Assembly (NCBI RefSeq): GCF_900112935.1
Contig: NZ_FONM01000003.1
Span: 124,001-188,000 of the forward strand
Direction of reading: 5' to 3'
DNA from: Trichococcus pasteurii
Lineage (GTDB): Bacteria; Bacillota; Bacilli; Lactobacillales; Aerococcaceae
DNA: 64,000 bases
Positions 19,477 through 29,137 of this stretch are shown here, piece by piece (the first letter of the stretch is position 1; each line of letters opens with the position of its first letter). Position numbers and translations under genes: made by a program. Under the pieces are notes generated by a model. That model was given only the letters and a program-made list of their open reading frames with translations, made no database searches and had not been told where the DNA came from.

Positions 19477-19498
19477 TGTAAAGAAAAAATACTTTACA
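19477..19498 (+). promoter_or_regulatory. Inverted repeat over the rpsP -35 (putative operator)
   Basis: TGTAAA-N10-TTTACA; the right arm is the -35 element. The same arrangement, with the last 14 bases identical, is found at the rplS promoter (21545-21566). No known operator is recognised; a repressor or activator site is inferred. Confidence 0.5.
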
Positions 19499-19521
19499 AC
19501 TAAAATGAAAACTGGTAATAT
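19493..19521 (+). promoter_or_regulatory. Promoter of rpsP
   Basis: TTTACA, 17 bp, TAATAT, with an extended -10 (TGG immediately upstream). Confidence 0.75.
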
Positions 19522-19561
19522 ATAAAAATGTGAGATATAGATATATGGAGGTGTTATATAA

Positions 19562-19834
19562 ATGGCAGTTAAAATTCGTTTAAAACGTATGGGTTCTAAA
19601 AGAAACCCGTTTTACCGCGTCGTTGTAGCTGATTCACGTTCTCCACGTGATGGACGTTTCATCGAAAAAGTAGGTACATACAATCCAGTTGTTGAACCAG
19701 CTGAAGTTAAATTTGACGAAGAGTTGGTTTTGAAATGGTTAGCTGAGGGTGCACAACCTTCTGATACAGTTCGTAACTTACTTTCTCAACAAGGTATTAT
19801 GAAAAAATTCCACGACTCTAAGTTAGCTAAATAA
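19562..19834 (+). CDS. rpsP: 30S ribosomal protein S16
   Basis: 90 aa beginning [20 protein letters not shown], diagnostic of S16, and complete. It helps assembly of the 5' domain of 16S rRNA. TGGAGGTGTTATATA precedes the ATG. Codon use is biased to few preferred codons compared with the flanking ffh and rimM genes, as expected for a highly expressed gene. It has its own promoter and is followed by khpA at 13 bp. Confidence 0.98.
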   Translation: MAVKIRLKRMGSKRNPFYRVVVADSRSPRDGRFIEKVGTYNPVVEPAEVKFDEELVLKWLAEGAQPSDTVRNLLSQQGIMKKFHDSKLAK

Positions 19835-19847
19835 AAGGGTGGTTTAA

Positions 19848-20093
19848 ATGCCTGAAATTTCAGATTTAATCCTGACAATTGTCAAACCTTTGATCGTCCA
19901 TGATGATAAGATGTCCATCGAAATCAAAGAGACAAGTGAGTTCATGGAATATCACTTGCATCTTGATGCCGAAGATGTCGGCCGTGTGATCGGGAAACAG
20001 GGACGTGTCGCCAGAGCGATCCGTACAATTGTATACAGTGTCAGAACCAAAGGCACAAAACGTGTCCGCCTTGTGATTGAAGGGGCCGAATAA
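19848..20093 (+). CDS. khpA: RNA-binding KH-domain protein KhpA
   Basis: 81 aa, a single KH domain with the GxxG loop in VIGKQGRVARAIRTI. KhpA (YlqC) pairs with KhpB/Jag in Gram-positives to bind RNAs and influence cell elongation and division. The place between rpsP and rimM is conserved in Firmicutes. AAAGGGTGGTTTAA precedes the ATG. Confidence 0.95.
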   Translation: MPEISDLILTIVKPLIVHDDKMSIEIKETSEFMEYHLHLDAEDVGRVIGKQGRVARAIRTIVYSVRTKGTKRVRLVIEGAE

Positions 20094-20207
20094 TCCGCTT
20101 TAATTGCGGGTCCGGTCTTTTCCCCTCGGTGGATGCCTAACTTAATAGCGAATAGATAGAAGCGGATGATGATACAATTGTAGCACTTATCCCTTCTATT
20201 TTATTAT
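20094..20207 (+). other. khpA-rimM intergenic region: possible structured element and weak promoter
   Basis: TCCGCTT (20094-20100) is complementary to AAGCGGA (20160-20166) and would close a 73-nt element. Downstream, TTGTAG (20178), 18 bp, TATTAT (20202-20207) could be the rimM promoter. No Rfam family is recognised. Confidence 0.3.
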
Positions 20208-20252
20208 GTACAGAAATTTTGGCAGGACGATTTATGTAAGGAGAGGTGAAAA

Positions 20253-20768
20253 ATGGAAAAATTTTATGATGTCGGAAAAGTTGTAAATACCCAAGGGCTG
20301 AAGGGGGAAGTGCGTGTCATTTCCAGCACTGACTTTGCGGATGAACGCTACAAAAAAGGAGCTACGCTCTACTTGTTCCGCGATAACAGTGAGCCGATCA
20401 CTCTGAAGGTAGCCAGCCACCGTGTGCACAAGAATTTCAATATGCTGACATTCGAAGGCTATAACCGGATCGAAGAGGTCGAGCCGTTCAAAGGGGGAAC
20501 CCTGAAAGTTTCGGAATCGCAGTTGGAGGACCTTTCGGATCATGAGTTCTATTATCATGAAATCATCGGCTTGTCCGTTGTCAGTGATGCCGGCGAAAAA
20601 TTGGGGACCATCAAAGAAATTTTGCCGCTTGGGGCAAACGATGTTTGGGTTGTATCCAGACCAGGCCAAAAAGATTTGTTGGTTCCCTATATCGCTTCTG
20701 TAGTTGAGAAGGTATCCTTGGAAGAACAACAGGTGACGATCCACCTTCTAGAAGGAATGATGGACTGA
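20253..20768 (+). CDS. rimM: Ribosome maturation factor RimM
   Basis: 171 aa. Starts [22 protein letters not shown], the RimM N-terminal domain, followed by a PRC-barrel domain with [20 protein letters not shown]. RimM assists 30S head assembly and binds S19. GGAGAGGTGAAAA precedes the ATG. Its last base overlaps the start of trmD (TGATG), so the two are translationally coupled. Confidence 0.97.
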   Translation: MEKFYDVGKVVNTQGLKGEVRVISSTDFADERYKKGATLYLFRDNSEPITLKVASHRVHKNFNMLTFEGYNRIEEVEPFKGGTLKVSESQLEDLSDHEFYYHEIIGLSVVSDAGEKLGTIKEILPLGANDVWVVSRPGQKDLLVPYIASVVEKVSLEEQQVTIHLLEGMMD

Positions 20769-21514
20769 TGAAGATAGATGTATTGACGTTGTTTCCGGCG
20801 ATGTTCGAAGGCCCTATGTCCGAATCGATCATCGGAAAAGCGATCGAGAGCGGTCGCGTTTCGATCACTTGCACGAACTTCCGCGATTATTCCGAAAACA
20901 AACACAATTCCGTCGATGATTATCCTTTCGGAGGCGGGGCAGGCATGTTGTTGCGCGCGCAGCCGATTGTGGACGCGCTGACGGACATCGAGGTCCATTC
21001 GCCCGAAACAAAAAAAAGGATCGTTCTTTTGGATCCGTCCGGAAAAACCTTCAATCAGGAACTGGCGGAGGAATTCGCCGAGGAAGAGCACCTTGTCTTC
21101 ATTTGCGGCCATTACGAGGGCTTTGATGAGCGAATCAAGCAACATGTGACGGATGAAATCTCGATCGGGGATTATGTTTTGACGGGCGGAGAACTGGGCG
21201 CGATGGTCATGATCGATGCTACAGTCCGTCTGTTGCCGGCAGTGTTGGGTAATGAACAGTCGAACAAGACCGATTCTTTCTCAACCGGCTTGCTCGAGCA
21301 TCCCCAATATACGAGACCGCGCGATTTCCGGGGGGATGTCGTCCCTGAAGTGCTTTTCAGCGGCAACCACCAGAAAATAGCCGATTGGCAAGAAAAGGAA
21401 TCTTTGCGCAAAACCTGGCTGAGGCGTCCGGAAATGTTGGAAAAGATCACCTTGTCGAAAAAACAGCAAGCGTGGTTGGCTGAGATATTTCTGGAAGAAA
21501 AGGCCGACAATTAA
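20768..21514 (+). CDS. trmD: tRNA (guanine37-N1)-methyltransferase TrmD
   Basis: 248 aa. [21 protein letters not shown] start, the GGGAGM loop, and the SPOUT trefoil-knot region with [11 protein letters not shown] and [16 protein letters not shown]. It methylates G37 of tRNAs to prevent frameshifting. Coupled to rimM. rplS follows under its own promoter. Confidence 0.97.
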   Translation: MKIDVLTLFPAMFEGPMSESIIGKAIESGRVSITCTNFRDYSENKHNSVDDYPFGGGAGMLLRAQPIVDALTDIEVHSPETKKRIVLLDPSGKTFNQELAEEFAEEEHLVFICGHYEGFDERIKQHVTDEISIGDYVLTGGELGAMVMIDATVRLLPAVLGNEQSNKTDSFSTGLLEHPQYTRPRDFRGDVVPEVLFSGNHQKIADWQEKESLRKTWLRRPEMLEKITLSKKQQAWLAEIFLEEKADN

Positions 21515-21544
21515 GCACAATATTGCGTCTTAAAATTCAAACAA

Positions 21545-21566
21545 TGTAAACGAAAAATACTTTACA
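21545..21566 (+). promoter_or_regulatory. Inverted repeat over the rplS -35 (putative operator)
   Basis: TGTAAA-N10-TTTACA, the counterpart of the element at 19477-19498; the right arm is the -35 hexamer. Confidence 0.5.
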
Positions 21567-21589
21567 CGTCAAAATTATTGTGGTAGAAT
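21561..21589 (+). promoter_or_regulatory. Promoter of rplS
   Basis: TTTACA, 17 bp, TAGAAT, with TGG directly upstream (extended -10). Confidence 0.75.
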
Positions 21590-21595
21590 TCTACA

Positions 21596-21680
21596 GGTGA
21601 GCAGAGAGACTGCTCGATAAAACGATATTCCGCTGTGCAGAATGATTGTGTATGAATGTCGGTTGGAAGGAGAAAAAAAC
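21596..21680 (+). ncRNA. rplS 5' leader, candidate L19 autoregulatory leader
   Basis: The predicted transcript starts near 21596 and contains the stem GAGCAG-agaga-CTGCTC (21599-21615). An L19 leader upstream of rplS is known in Firmicutes; only its position and one hairpin support it here. Confidence 0.35.
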
Positions 21681-22034
21681 ATGAGTCAATTACCATTGAT
21701 TGAAGCAATTACACAAGGACAATTACGTAGTGATATCCCTGCATTCCGTCCTGGAGACACTGTTCGCGTCCACGCTCGCGTAGTCGAAGGAACAAGAGAA
21801 CGTATCCAATTATTCGAAGGCGTAGTAATCAAACGTCGCGGATTCGGAATCAGCGAAACATATACAGTACGTAAAATTTCCAACGGTATCGGTGTGGAAC
21901 GTACATTCCCATTGCACACACCTCGTGTAGCTCAAATCGAAGTTGTTCGCTTCGGTAAAGTGCGTCGTGCAAAACTTTACTACTTGCGCGCATTACACGG
22001 AAAAGCTGCTCGTATCAGAGAAAGACGTCGTTAA
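21681..22034 (+). CDS. rplS: 50S ribosomal protein L19
   Basis: 117 aa from the ATG after GGAAGGAGAAAAAAAC. The longer frame from 21642 would read through the leader. [15 protein letters not shown] and the [17 protein letters not shown] tail are L19 signatures. It sits at the 30S-50S interface. Preferred-codon bias is strong. Monocistronic, between its own promoter and a terminator. Confidence 0.98.
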   Translation: MSQLPLIEAITQGQLRSDIPAFRPGDTVRVHARVVEGTRERIQLFEGVVIKRRGFGISETYTVRKISNGIGVERTFPLHTPRVAQIEVVRFGKVRRAKLYYLRALHGKAARIRERRR

Positions 22035-22053
22035 TATTCCGCATGTCATATGG

Positions 22054-22086
22054 AAAGGTCTGGACTTCGGTTCCGGACCTTTTTTG
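22054..22086 (+). terminator. Terminator after rplS
   Basis: AAAGGTCTGGA pairs with TCCGGACCTTT around a TTCG-containing loop and continues into a T run. Confidence 0.85.
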
Positions 22087-22120
22087 TATACCGTGATAAG
22101 CGTATTTCTTAGGGAAAATG

Positions 22121-22129
22121 TGCTATACT
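22121..22129 (+). promoter_or_regulatory. Extended -10 promoter of the 144-aa unknown protein
   Basis: TGC-TATACT without a good -35. Its start point (about 22136) leaves only 9 nt before the ATG at 22145 but 27 nt before the TTG at 22163. Confidence 0.5.
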
Positions 22130-22162
22130 TGAAACACCATATATATGAAAAGAGTGATAGTT

Positions 22163-22597
22163 TTGACGATATTAGCAGCGCTTGATCAAAAATTCCAAGA
22201 AAAAGGCATGCCACTGAAAAGCCATCCCATCCAAAATGGTCAGTTTTTGTATCAAGGGAAATTCAATCTTGATAAAGAACATTCATTGCCGTTCGGTGTA
22301 GTCATCGCTAAAGATGAGGCTGAAAGTGACTTTCAGATCAGCTACAGGAAATTGGCTTACCTGAATAATTATGCTGATAAAGTTAGCCTGTTGGAATTGA
22401 TCAATGAATTGAACCAAACCAAGACTTTTTATTATACACTGTGCCTGGCAGGTGATGGGGAGATTTTCCTTCGACTTTTGGGCCGCTCGACAACTGATGT
22501 CAAACCACTATATGAAATGCTCGTGATCGGATCGAATATCGCAAAGGTCATGACAGTAGAATTAAAAAGCAAATTTCCGTCACTTGGAAGCGAATAA
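22163..22597 (+). CDS. Conserved hypothetical protein, 144 aa
   Basis: Not confidently recognised. It is a soluble, mixed alpha/beta protein of about 144 aa with no signal peptide or membrane segment. Its shape (an N-terminal helix, a beta-rich centre, then a helix-rich end) recalls the YbjN / type III secretion chaperone-like fold, a weak impression only. The TTG start at 22163 is chosen because AAAGAG is properly spaced and because the promoter would leave almost no leader for the ATG at 22145. It sits between rplS and a HAD phosphatase, 40 bp apart. Confidence 0.7.
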   Translation: MTILAALDQKFQEKGMPLKSHPIQNGQFLYQGKFNLDKEHSLPFGVVIAKDEAESDFQISYRKLAYLNNYADKVSLLELINELNQTKTFYYTLCLAGDGEIFLRLLGRSTTDVKPLYEMLVIGSNIAKVMTVELKSKFPSLGSE

Positions 22598-22637
22598 GTA
22601 AGCATTCGGATGTCAGGCGGAAACCGCAGGAGGAACT

Positions 22638-23447
22638 ATGAAACAAAAATTAATCGCTTTGGACTTGGATGGAACCACACTCAACAATCAGTCGTTGTTG
22701 AGTGATCGGACCAAAAATGTGCTGGCAACGTTGCAAAAAGATAATCATCTGGTTATGATTGCAACTGGCCGTCCATACAGAAACAGCAAAGAATTTTATG
22801 AGACGCTCAAGATGACTACTCCGTTGGTGAACTTCAACGGTGCGTTATGCCATAATCCAACCGACAGCAACTGGAGCAATTACTACCACAAGACACTTGA
22901 CAAAGATTTTGCAATGGATCTGATCGAACAGCGTGAAGATATGGGGATCGATTTTATCTGCGTAGAAGGCAAGGAGACGCTTTTCGCATCCACCGCAACG
23001 TTGCCTTCAAACGAATATTTCCCGAAAAATTTGCTGGCGACTCAGATCACTTCAAAAGATACGCTGTCGGAAAACCCTACATCCATGAATATATTTTCCG
23101 AGGAACGGAATTTGCATGCCATCCGTGACCGGATTTTGGCGCGTTATGGAAATTCCATCGAAATCCGGACGTGGGGCGGCACGATGCCCTGCCTTGAGAT
23201 CGTATCCGCAGGCGTCCAAAAAGCGCTTGGCGTGGAAGTGGTCGCGAATAACTACGGAATCAAGCGGGAAGATATTCTTGCTTTCGGTGACGAGGATAAC
23301 GATATGGAAATGATCCGTTTTGCCGGACATGGTGTCGTCATGCAGAATGGCATCGCGGCATTAAAGCATATTGCAGACGATGTAACGACGCATACGAATC
23401 ATGAGGACGGCTTGGCAATCTATTTGGAAAAATATTTTTGCCTATAG
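22638..23447 (+). CDS. Cof-type HAD phosphatase
   Basis: 269 aa. LIALDLDGTTLNN nucleophile motif, GRPYRNS, and FGDEDNDMEMIRFAG motif IV, with a C2 cap between. A YidA/YkrA-like cytosolic phosphatase of unknown substrate. GGAGGAACT precedes the ATG. Paralogue of the protein at 15608. Probably cotranscribed with the esterase 32 bp downstream. Confidence 0.9.
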   Translation: MKQKLIALDLDGTTLNNQSLLSDRTKNVLATLQKDNHLVMIATGRPYRNSKEFYETLKMTTPLVNFNGALCHNPTDSNWSNYYHKTLDKDFAMDLIEQREDMGIDFICVEGKETLFASTATLPSNEYFPKNLLATQITSKDTLSENPTSMNIFSEERNLHAIRDRILARYGNSIEIRTWGGTMPCLEIVSAGVQKALGVEVVANNYGIKREDILAFGDEDNDMEMIRFAGHGVVMQNGIAALKHIADDVTTHTNHEDGLAIYLEKYFCL

Positions 23448-23479
23448 CCGCCGATCAGCGCTGAAAAAGAGGGATAAAC

Positions 23480-24238
23480 TTGATTTCAATCGAAAGAAAA
23501 ATCATAAATAATATACCGATTCTGGAAATCGTTGAAGAAGATAAGAAAAACGAGACGATTCCGCTCGCATTCTTTTATCATGGCATCACCAACCAAAAGG
23601 AGAGAGGCTTGGAGCCGGGTTATGCATTAGCCAGCAACGGCATGCGGGTTGTCATCCCTGATGCCTATCGTCATGGGGAACGCAAACATGAAGCCTATGC
23701 TGGTGAACCGGCGGCTGAGTTCTGGTCGGTAGTCCTGCAAAACATCAAGGAACTTCCGGCTATAGTAGAGGTTTACGTTGAAGCGGGGTTGGCACAAAAA
23801 GACAACGTTTCGGTCACGGGCCTTTCGATGGGAGGCATCACGACCTGCATCGCCTTGACGCAATATCCATGGATCCATTCGGCAGCCTGCCTGATGGGCA
23901 GTCCGGATCCGATCGGGTTATCCCATTGGGCATTGAAGTCCCGTTGGGTGGAAGGTCTGCCGCCGATCGATGATGAGAAGGTCAAAATATTGATGGCGCC
24001 TTTTGAAAGCCTGAGCCTCAAAGAACATCCGGAGTCGCTCGTGGACACGCCATTTTACATTTGGCACGGCACAGCCGACGAAAGCGTTCCTTACGATCAG
24101 ATGGCTCAGTTCGTCAGCTCCATCAGCGGGGAAGCTTTTGCGGACAACGTTTGTTTCCGGTCAACGGAAGGCGCAGGCCATCGGGTCCCTTACGCTATTT
24201 TTGAGGAAATGGCAGCATTCTTGGGGAACGCATATTAG
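23480..24238 (+). CDS. Alpha/beta hydrolase, YitV-like esterase
   Basis: 252 aa. Nucleophile elbow GLSMGG, a catalytic Asp region in WHGTADESVPY, and the His in EGAGHRVP form a complete Ser-Asp-His triad. YHG near residue 29 suits the oxyanion hole. It resembles the prolyl-oligopeptidase-like YitV esterases next to yitW in Bacillus; here, too, a YitW/SufT-like gene follows. TTG start preceded by AGAGGGATAAAC. Substrate unknown. Confidence 0.85.
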   Translation: MISIERKIINNIPILEIVEEDKKNETIPLAFFYHGITNQKERGLEPGYALASNGMRVVIPDAYRHGERKHEAYAGEPAAEFWSVVLQNIKELPAIVEVYVEAGLAQKDNVSVTGLSMGGITTCIALTQYPWIHSAACLMGSPDPIGLSHWALKSRWVEGLPPIDDEKVKILMAPFESLSLKEHPESLVDTPFYIWHGTADESVPYDQMAQFVSSISGEAFADNVCFRSTEGAGHRVPYAIFEEMAAFLGNAY

Positions 24239-24302
24239 CATTGAATTTCTATGCACAAACTGTTATTATCTAATTAATCCAGAAAGGTAAGAGGTGTTTG
24301 CA

Positions 24303-24647
24303 ATGACTGAAGAGACAACTCCCCAATATTCGCAAGAAGAATTGGAAAGCATAAAAGAACGCGTCTTAGCGGCGCTTGAGCAAGTGATAGATCCGGAATT
24401 AGGAATAGATATCGTCAACTTAGGTTTGATTTATGAAGTGGAACTGGAACAGGATGGATTCTGCCTGATCAAAATGACGCTCACCACGATGGGCTGTCCA
24501 TTGGCTGATGTCATCACCGATGAAATTCATCGTGCTTTGAAAAGCGTTCCTGAAGTAACCGAAACGCAAGTGAAATTGGTATGGTATCCTGCCTGGACAA
24601 CAGACAGAATGTCCCGATATGCACGTATCGCGCTGGGAATCCGATGA
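24303..24647 (+). CDS. MIP18/DUF59 family iron-sulfur assembly factor (SufT/YitW-like)
   Basis: 114 aa from the ATG after AGAGGTGTTTGCA; an in-frame TTG at 24294 is less well placed. VIDPELGIDIVNLGLIYEVE and MTLTTMGCPLADVI are the conserved DUF59 segments, with the characteristic Cys in TTMGCP. Members assist Fe-S cluster maturation. It follows the YitV-like esterase as in Bacillus and ends with a strong terminator. Confidence 0.92.
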   Translation: MTEETTPQYSQEELESIKERVLAALEQVIDPELGIDIVNLGLIYEVELEQDGFCLIKMTLTTMGCPLADVITDEIHRALKSVPEVTETQVKLVWYPAWTTDRMSRYARIALGIR

Positions 24648-24651
24648 TAAG

Positions 24652-24692
24652 AAGAGCAACAAAGGGAATCCACTTTGCTGCTCTTTTTTTTT
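24652..24692 (+). terminator. Terminator after the SufT-like gene
   Basis: AAGAGCAaCAAAG pairs with CTTTGcTGCTCTT around a 9-nt loop and is followed by a long T run. Confidence 0.88.
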
Positions 24693-24702
24693 AGGGTTAT
24701 CA

Positions 24703-24719
24703 TTTGACCAATTTTGACC
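24703..24719 (-). promoter_or_regulatory. CtsR operator of clpB
   Basis: On the minus strand GGTCAAA-ATT-GGTCAAA, an exact match to the tandem heptad bound by the heat-shock repressor CtsR. It overlaps the -35 region of the clpB promoter. The ctsR gene is not in this window. Confidence 0.85.
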
Positions 24720-24732
24720 ATAGTCGTATACT
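24704..24732 (+). promoter_or_regulatory. Promoter of clpB
   Basis: TTGACC, 17 bp, TATACT. A second overlapping set, TTGACC at 24714 with TATATA at 24736, is also possible. Confidence 0.7.
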
Positions 24733-24776
24733 TGTTATATAGCATGACAGCAATAGATTTTTGAGGAGGTCTCAGC

Positions 24777-27398
24777 ATGGAAATGGAAAAAATGACGACG
24801 GCCCTGCAGCAGGCAATCGCAGAAGCGCAACGTATCGCCATGGTGCGCAAGCACCAGACCATCGATGTCGCGCATCTGTGGAAAATATTTTTGCAACCGG
24901 ACAGTTTTGCGCGTAATTTTTATATCGATTCGGGTGTGGCGATCGATGCGTTTGAATCGGCCGTTGATAAGGAACTGGATAGATCAGTGGTGATTGAAGG
25001 CACTTCCGTCCAGTACGGGCAGACATTCAGTCAGAATCTGTACAACCTCTTTGTGGAAGCAGATCGCAAGCGGTCAGAGTTGAAGGATGATTTCATCTCA
25101 ACGGATACGGTGCTTTTGAGCTTGATGACACTGAAAAACCATCCTTTGGCCAAATTCCTGGAAAAACAAGGCCTGACGGAAAAAATGATCGCCGAAAAAA
25201 TAAAGGACATGAGAGGGGGAGAGCGCGTGACTTCGCAAAATCAGGAAGATCAATATGAAGCCTTGGAAAAATATGGCATAGATCTCGTGCAGGCGGTAAG
25301 GAGCGGGAAACAAGATCCGGTCATCGGCCGGGATGAAGAGATCAGGGATGTTATCCGCATTTTGTCGCGCAAAACCAAAAACAATCCGATCCTGATCGGA
25401 GAACCGGGTGTCGGCAAGACTGCTATCGTGGAAGGGTTGGCCCAGCGGATCGTGAAAAAAGACGTGCCGGACAACCTTAAGGATAAAACGATCTTTTCTT
25501 TGGATATGGGCTCATTGATTGCGGGAGCTAAGTACCGTGGGGAATTCGAGGAACGCCTGAAAGCGGTATTGAAGGAAGTGAAGAAAAGCGACGGCCGCAT
25601 CATCCTTTTCATTGATGAGATCCATACGATCGTCGGGGCAGGAAAAACCGAGGGGAGTATGGATGCCGGCAATCTGCTGAAACCTATGCTGGCCAGAGGC
25701 GAATTGCACTGCATCGGAGCGACCACTTTGGATGAATACCGTCAAAATCTGGAGAAGGATAAGGCCTTGGAGCGAAGATTCCAAAAGGTGTTGGTGAAAG
25801 AACCGACAGTTTCTGATACAATCAGCATCTTGAGGGGGTTGAAGGAACGTTATGAGATCCACCACAGCGTCAACATCCATGACAACGCCCTTGTTGCGGC
25901 CGCGACCTTATCCGATCGTTACATCACTGACCGGTTTCTGCCGGATAAAGCGATCGATCTTGTCGATGAGGCTTGCGCGAACATAAAAGTGGAAATGAAT
26001 TCGATGCCTACCGAGTTGGATCAGGTGAGCCGCAAATTGATGCAACTGGAGATAGAAGAGGCGGCCTTGAAAAAGGAATCCGATGATCAGAGCAAGAAAA
26101 GATTGGCGGCTTTGCAAGTCGAGTTGGCTGATCTGCGCGAAGAATCAAATGAGTTGCGCATGAAATGGGGTAATGAAAAAGAAGAAGTCGAAAAGCTGCG
26201 TGCCAAACGGGAGGACCTGGAGGACGCGCGCAGACAATTGGAGGATGCCGAGGCCAATTATGATTTGGAACGGGCGGCGGTTTTGCGCCACGGCAGTATC
26301 CCTCAGATGGAAAAAGATTTGGCGGCTCTTGAAAAAGAAAATGCAACCCGAAGGAATAAAGCAGGCAATCTAGTCCAGGAATCGGTCACCGAGAACGAAA
26401 TCGCGACAGTGGTGGGACGGATGACAGGCATCCCTGTGACGAAGCTGGTTGAAGGTGAAAGGGATAAACTCCTGAAATTGGAGGAAACGCTGCACAAGCG
26501 TGTCATTGGCCAAGAAGAAGCAGTAGAAAGTGTCACGAATGCTGTTTTGCGTTCGCGTGCTGGCCTCCAATCGCCGAACCGTCCGATCGGGTCCTTCCTT
26601 TTCTTGGGACCGACAGGAGTCGGGAAAACGGAGTTGGCCAAAGCCTTGGCTGAAAATTTGTTCGACTCCGATGAACATATGGTTCGGATCGATATGAGCG
26701 AATACATGGAAAAATTTTCGGTTTCTCGACTCATCGGGGCACCCCCTGGCTATGTCGGCTACGAAGAGGGCGGCCAATTGACGGAAGCGGTCCGCCGAAG
26801 CCCCTATACGATCATTCTATTGGATGAAATCGAAAAGGCGCACCCGGATGTCTTCAATATTTTACTCCAAGTATTGGATGATGGACGTTTGACCGATTCG
26901 AAGGGACGTCTGATTGACTTCAAAAACACCGTCCTGATCATGACCAGCAACATCGGGTCGCAGCTCTTGCTGGAAGGCGTCCATCCCGACGGCACCATTC
27001 CGGATGCTGTTGCGAATGAGGTCATGAAAGTATTGAAGAGTTCGTTCAAGCCGGAATTTTTGAACAGAATCGATGACACCATTCTGTTTACGCCTTTAAG
27101 CAAAGAAGATGTCAAAAAGATCATCGTCAAAATGGTTAAGGAGCTATCCAGCCGATTGGTGGATAAACAGATTCAGCTTTCTGTTTCTGATGAGGTGACG
27201 AGTTGGATAGCGGAAAATGCTTACGATCCGATTTATGGCGCGCGGCCGCTCAGAAGATTCATTTCAGCCGAAATCGAAAATCCCTTGGCGCGGGCCATCA
27301 TAAAAGGGGAAATTCATGAAAATCAGTCTGTGACGGTGACTTTGGTAGGGAATCAGGTCGGATTCCAGACCATCGATTTCGATGAATTTCAACAATAA
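24777..27398 (+). CDS. clpB: ATP-dependent disaggregase ClpB
   Basis: 873 aa, normal ClpB length. N-terminal Clp domain, first AAA+ domain with GEPGVGKT near residue 208, a coiled-coil middle domain (about 400-530), second AAA+ domain with GPTGVGKT near 611, and [21 protein letters not shown]. The middle domain and absence of a ClpP-binding loop separate it from ClpC/ClpA. With DnaK it rescues aggregated proteins. GAGGAGGTCTCAGC precedes the ATG. The CtsR box indicates class III heat-shock control. Confidence 0.97.
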   Translation: MEMEKMTTALQQAIAEAQRIAMVRKHQTIDVAHLWKIFLQPDSFARNFYIDSGVAIDAFESAVDKELDRSVVIEGTSVQYGQTFSQNLYNLFVEADRKRSELKDDFISTDTVLLSLMTLKNHPLAKFLEKQGLTEKMIAEKIKDMRGGERVTSQNQEDQYEALEKYGIDLVQAVRSGKQDPVIGRDEEIRDVIRILSRKTKNNPILIGEPGVGKTAIVEGLAQRIVKKDVPDNLKDKTIFSLDMGSLIAGAKYRGEFEERLKAVLKEVKKSDGRIILFIDEIHTIVGAGKTEGSMDAGNLLKPMLARGELHCIGATTLDEYRQNLEKDKALERRFQKVLVKEPTVSDTISILRGLKERYEIHHSVNIHDNALVAAATLSDRYITDRFLPDKAIDLVDEACANIKVEMNSMPTELDQVSRKLMQLEIEEAALKKESDDQSKKRLAALQVELADLREESNELRMKWGNEKEEVEKLRAKREDLEDARRQLEDAEANYDLERAAVLRHGSIPQMEKDLAALEKENATRRNKAGNLVQESVTENEIATVVGRMTGIPVTKLVEGERDKLLKLEETLHKRVIGQEEAVESVTNAVLRSRAGLQSPNRPIGSFLFLGPTGVGKTELAKALAENLFDSDEHMVRIDMSEYMEKFSVSRLIGAPPGYVGYEEGGQLTEAVRRSPYTIILLDEIEKAHPDVFNILLQVLDDGRLTDSKGRLIDFKNTVLIMTSNIGSQLLLEGVHPDGTIPDAVANEVMKVLKSSFKPEFLNRIDDTILFTPLSKEDVKKIIVKMVKELSSRLVDKQIQLSVSDEVTSWIAENAYDPIYGARPLRRFISAEIENPLARAIIKGEIHENQSVTVTLVGNQVGFQTIDFDEFQQ

Positions 27399-27420
27399 TT
27401 TGACATGTCTACAAACAGAG

Positions 27421-27449
27421 AGGAAGTCCTGAAAGGGATTTCCTTTTGT
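27421..27449 (+). terminator. Terminator after clpB
   Basis: AGGAAGTCC pairs with GGATTTCCT (one wobble), 6-nt loop, then TTTGTTATTTC. Confidence 0.7.
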
Positions 27450-27551
27450 TATTTCTGTATTTGCGGTAAAATGATAGTATAAATTTTCTTATTTTTATGC
27501 GTACGACCGTTTGTTGTTTCTTTCGGAACAAAGCAGAAGGAGGCGTTCATA

Positions 27552-28154
27552 TTGCTGTTTTTGGTCATCGGATTTTTGTGTCTGGTTTTTATGCTGTTCA
27601 CTTCGAAGTATTATCTCTTCGGAGCTGCGGCGATTCTGAGTTTTTTGTTGTATTTCCTGTATTTTGGTAGTGGGAACTGGCTGACGTTGCTACTGTTCCT
27701 GTTTGGAATCATGTTATTGGTTGTTGAATTGTTCATACCCGATTTCGGGCTGGTGGGGATTGCGGGCTTCCTGATGGTAGCGGCCGGCCTGTTCTTGAAC
27801 AATGAACGCATTTTGGAAAGTGTGCTGGATGTCAGTTTGGCGATCATCATTTCCGGGATTGCGACGTCAGTGCTGTTGAAAAAAGGCTATAAATTCCTGC
27901 CGGACCGCAGCAAATTGATTCTGGACACTTCCCTGAATCGGGATCGCGGGTATTCGTCCAGCAAAGACTATTCCGAATTCTTGGGAATGATCGGCACAGC
28001 CACGACGACGCTGCGGCCGGCCGGCAAAGTCGCTATCGGAGGTGTGGTGCTCGACGTAGTCAGTGACGGAAAGATCATATTGGAAGGGAAACAGATTCAG
28101 GTTATCCAGGTTGAAGGGGTCAAAATTACAGTCAAGGAGTTGGATGGAGAATGA
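27552..28154 (+). CDS. NfeD family membrane protein
   Basis: 200 aa. Four or five hydrophobic helices fill residues 1-110; the C-terminal OB-fold NfeD domain runs from about 140 ([19 protein letters not shown]...GGVVLDV) to the end. NfeD proteins act with flotillin/stomatin-like proteins in membrane microdomains. This is the short, protease-less form. TTG start with AAGGAGG at 7-nt spacing. Its end overlaps floA by 4 nt (ATGA), so the two are translationally coupled. Confidence 0.9.
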   Translation: MLFLVIGFLCLVFMLFTSKYYLFGAAAILSFLLYFLYFGSGNWLTLLLFLFGIMLLVVELFIPDFGLVGIAGFLMVAAGLFLNNERILESVLDVSLAIIISGIATSVLLKKGYKFLPDRSKLILDTSLNRDRGYSSSKDYSEFLGMIGTATTTLRPAGKVAIGGVVLDVVSDGKIILEGKQIQVIQVEGVKITVKELDGE

Positions 28155-29137
28155 CAGAAGGATTGATAGGACTCATCTTTATTGCATTGTTTGTCGTACT
28201 GTTTTTATCTTTGTTTTTCCGTTTTGTGCCGGTTGGTCTATGGATCACAGCCTACTTTTCGGGAGTGAAAGTCAAAATTTCAAATCTGGTCGGCATGCGC
28301 TTGCGCCGGGTGGTTCCTTCCATGATCGTGCAGCCGATGATAAAAGCCACAAAAGCGGGACTGATAATTGATATAAATGAATTGGAGGCGCATCATCTTG
28401 CTGGCGGAGATGTCAATATGGTCATCGATGCGCTGATTGCGGCGCAGCGTGCCGATATCGATTTAGGTTTTGAAAAAGCGGCTGCCATCGATTTGGCCGG
28501 TCGTAACGTGCTGGAAGCGGTTAAGATGAGCGTTAACCCAAAAGTCATCGAAACGCCGATCATCGCGGGTGTCGCCATGAACGGAATTGAAGTAAAGGCC
28601 AAAGCAAAAGTAACGGTGCGTGCCAATATTGAGCGATTGGTCGGCGGTGCAGGCGAAGAAACGATCATCGCCCGTGTCGGCGAGGGGATTGTCACTACTG
28701 TCGGTTCTGCTGTCATGCACACTTCCGTCTTGGAAAATCCGGACTCCATTTCCCAAACGATCCTGAAAAAGGGACTGGATTCGGGTACTGCTTTTGAGAT
28801 ACTGTCCATCGATATCGCTGACGTCGATGTCGGCCGAAACGTAGGCGCAAAACTGCAGGCCGAACAAGCGGAGGCTGATAAACGGGTTGCGCAAGCAAAA
28901 GCGGAAGAACGACGTGCTTTTGCGGTCGCTGAAGAGCAGGAAATGATTGCTGAAGTGCAAAGGATGCGGGCGAAAGTAGTCGAATCCGAAGCGCAGGTGC
29001 CATTGGCGATGGCAGAAGCATTGCGTAACGGCAATATTGGGGTAATGGATTATTATAAAATGAAAAATATTATAGCGGATACCGAAATGAGGAGCAGCAT
29101 CTCGGAGTTTCCGGCAGATAGAAGCGATCCGGAATGA
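28151..29137 (+). CDS. floA: Flotillin-like protein FloA
   Basis: 328 aa. One N-terminal hydrophobic hairpin (residues 5-35), the [15 protein letters not shown] stretch, an SPFH-type core, and an Ala/Glu-rich coiled coil (about 235-290) with repeated [20 protein letters not shown]-type heptads. FloA oligomerises in membrane microdomains that affect fluidity and signalling. It overlaps nfeD and the following gene by 4 nt each, so the three genes form one tightly coupled unit. Confidence 0.95.
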   Translation: MTEGLIGLIFIALFVVLFLSLFFRFVPVGLWITAYFSGVKVKISNLVGMRLRRVVPSMIVQPMIKATKAGLIIDINELEAHHLAGGDVNMVIDALIAAQRADIDLGFEKAAAIDLAGRNVLEAVKMSVNPKVIETPIIAGVAMNGIEVKAKAKVTVRANIERLVGGAGEETIIARVGEGIVTTVGSAVMHTSVLENPDSISQTILKKGLDSGTAFEILSIDIADVDVGRNVGAKLQAEQAEADKRVAQAKAEERRAFAVAEEQEMIAEVQRMRAKVVESEAQVPLAMAEALRNGNIGVMDYYKMKNIIADTEMRSSISEFPADRSDPE

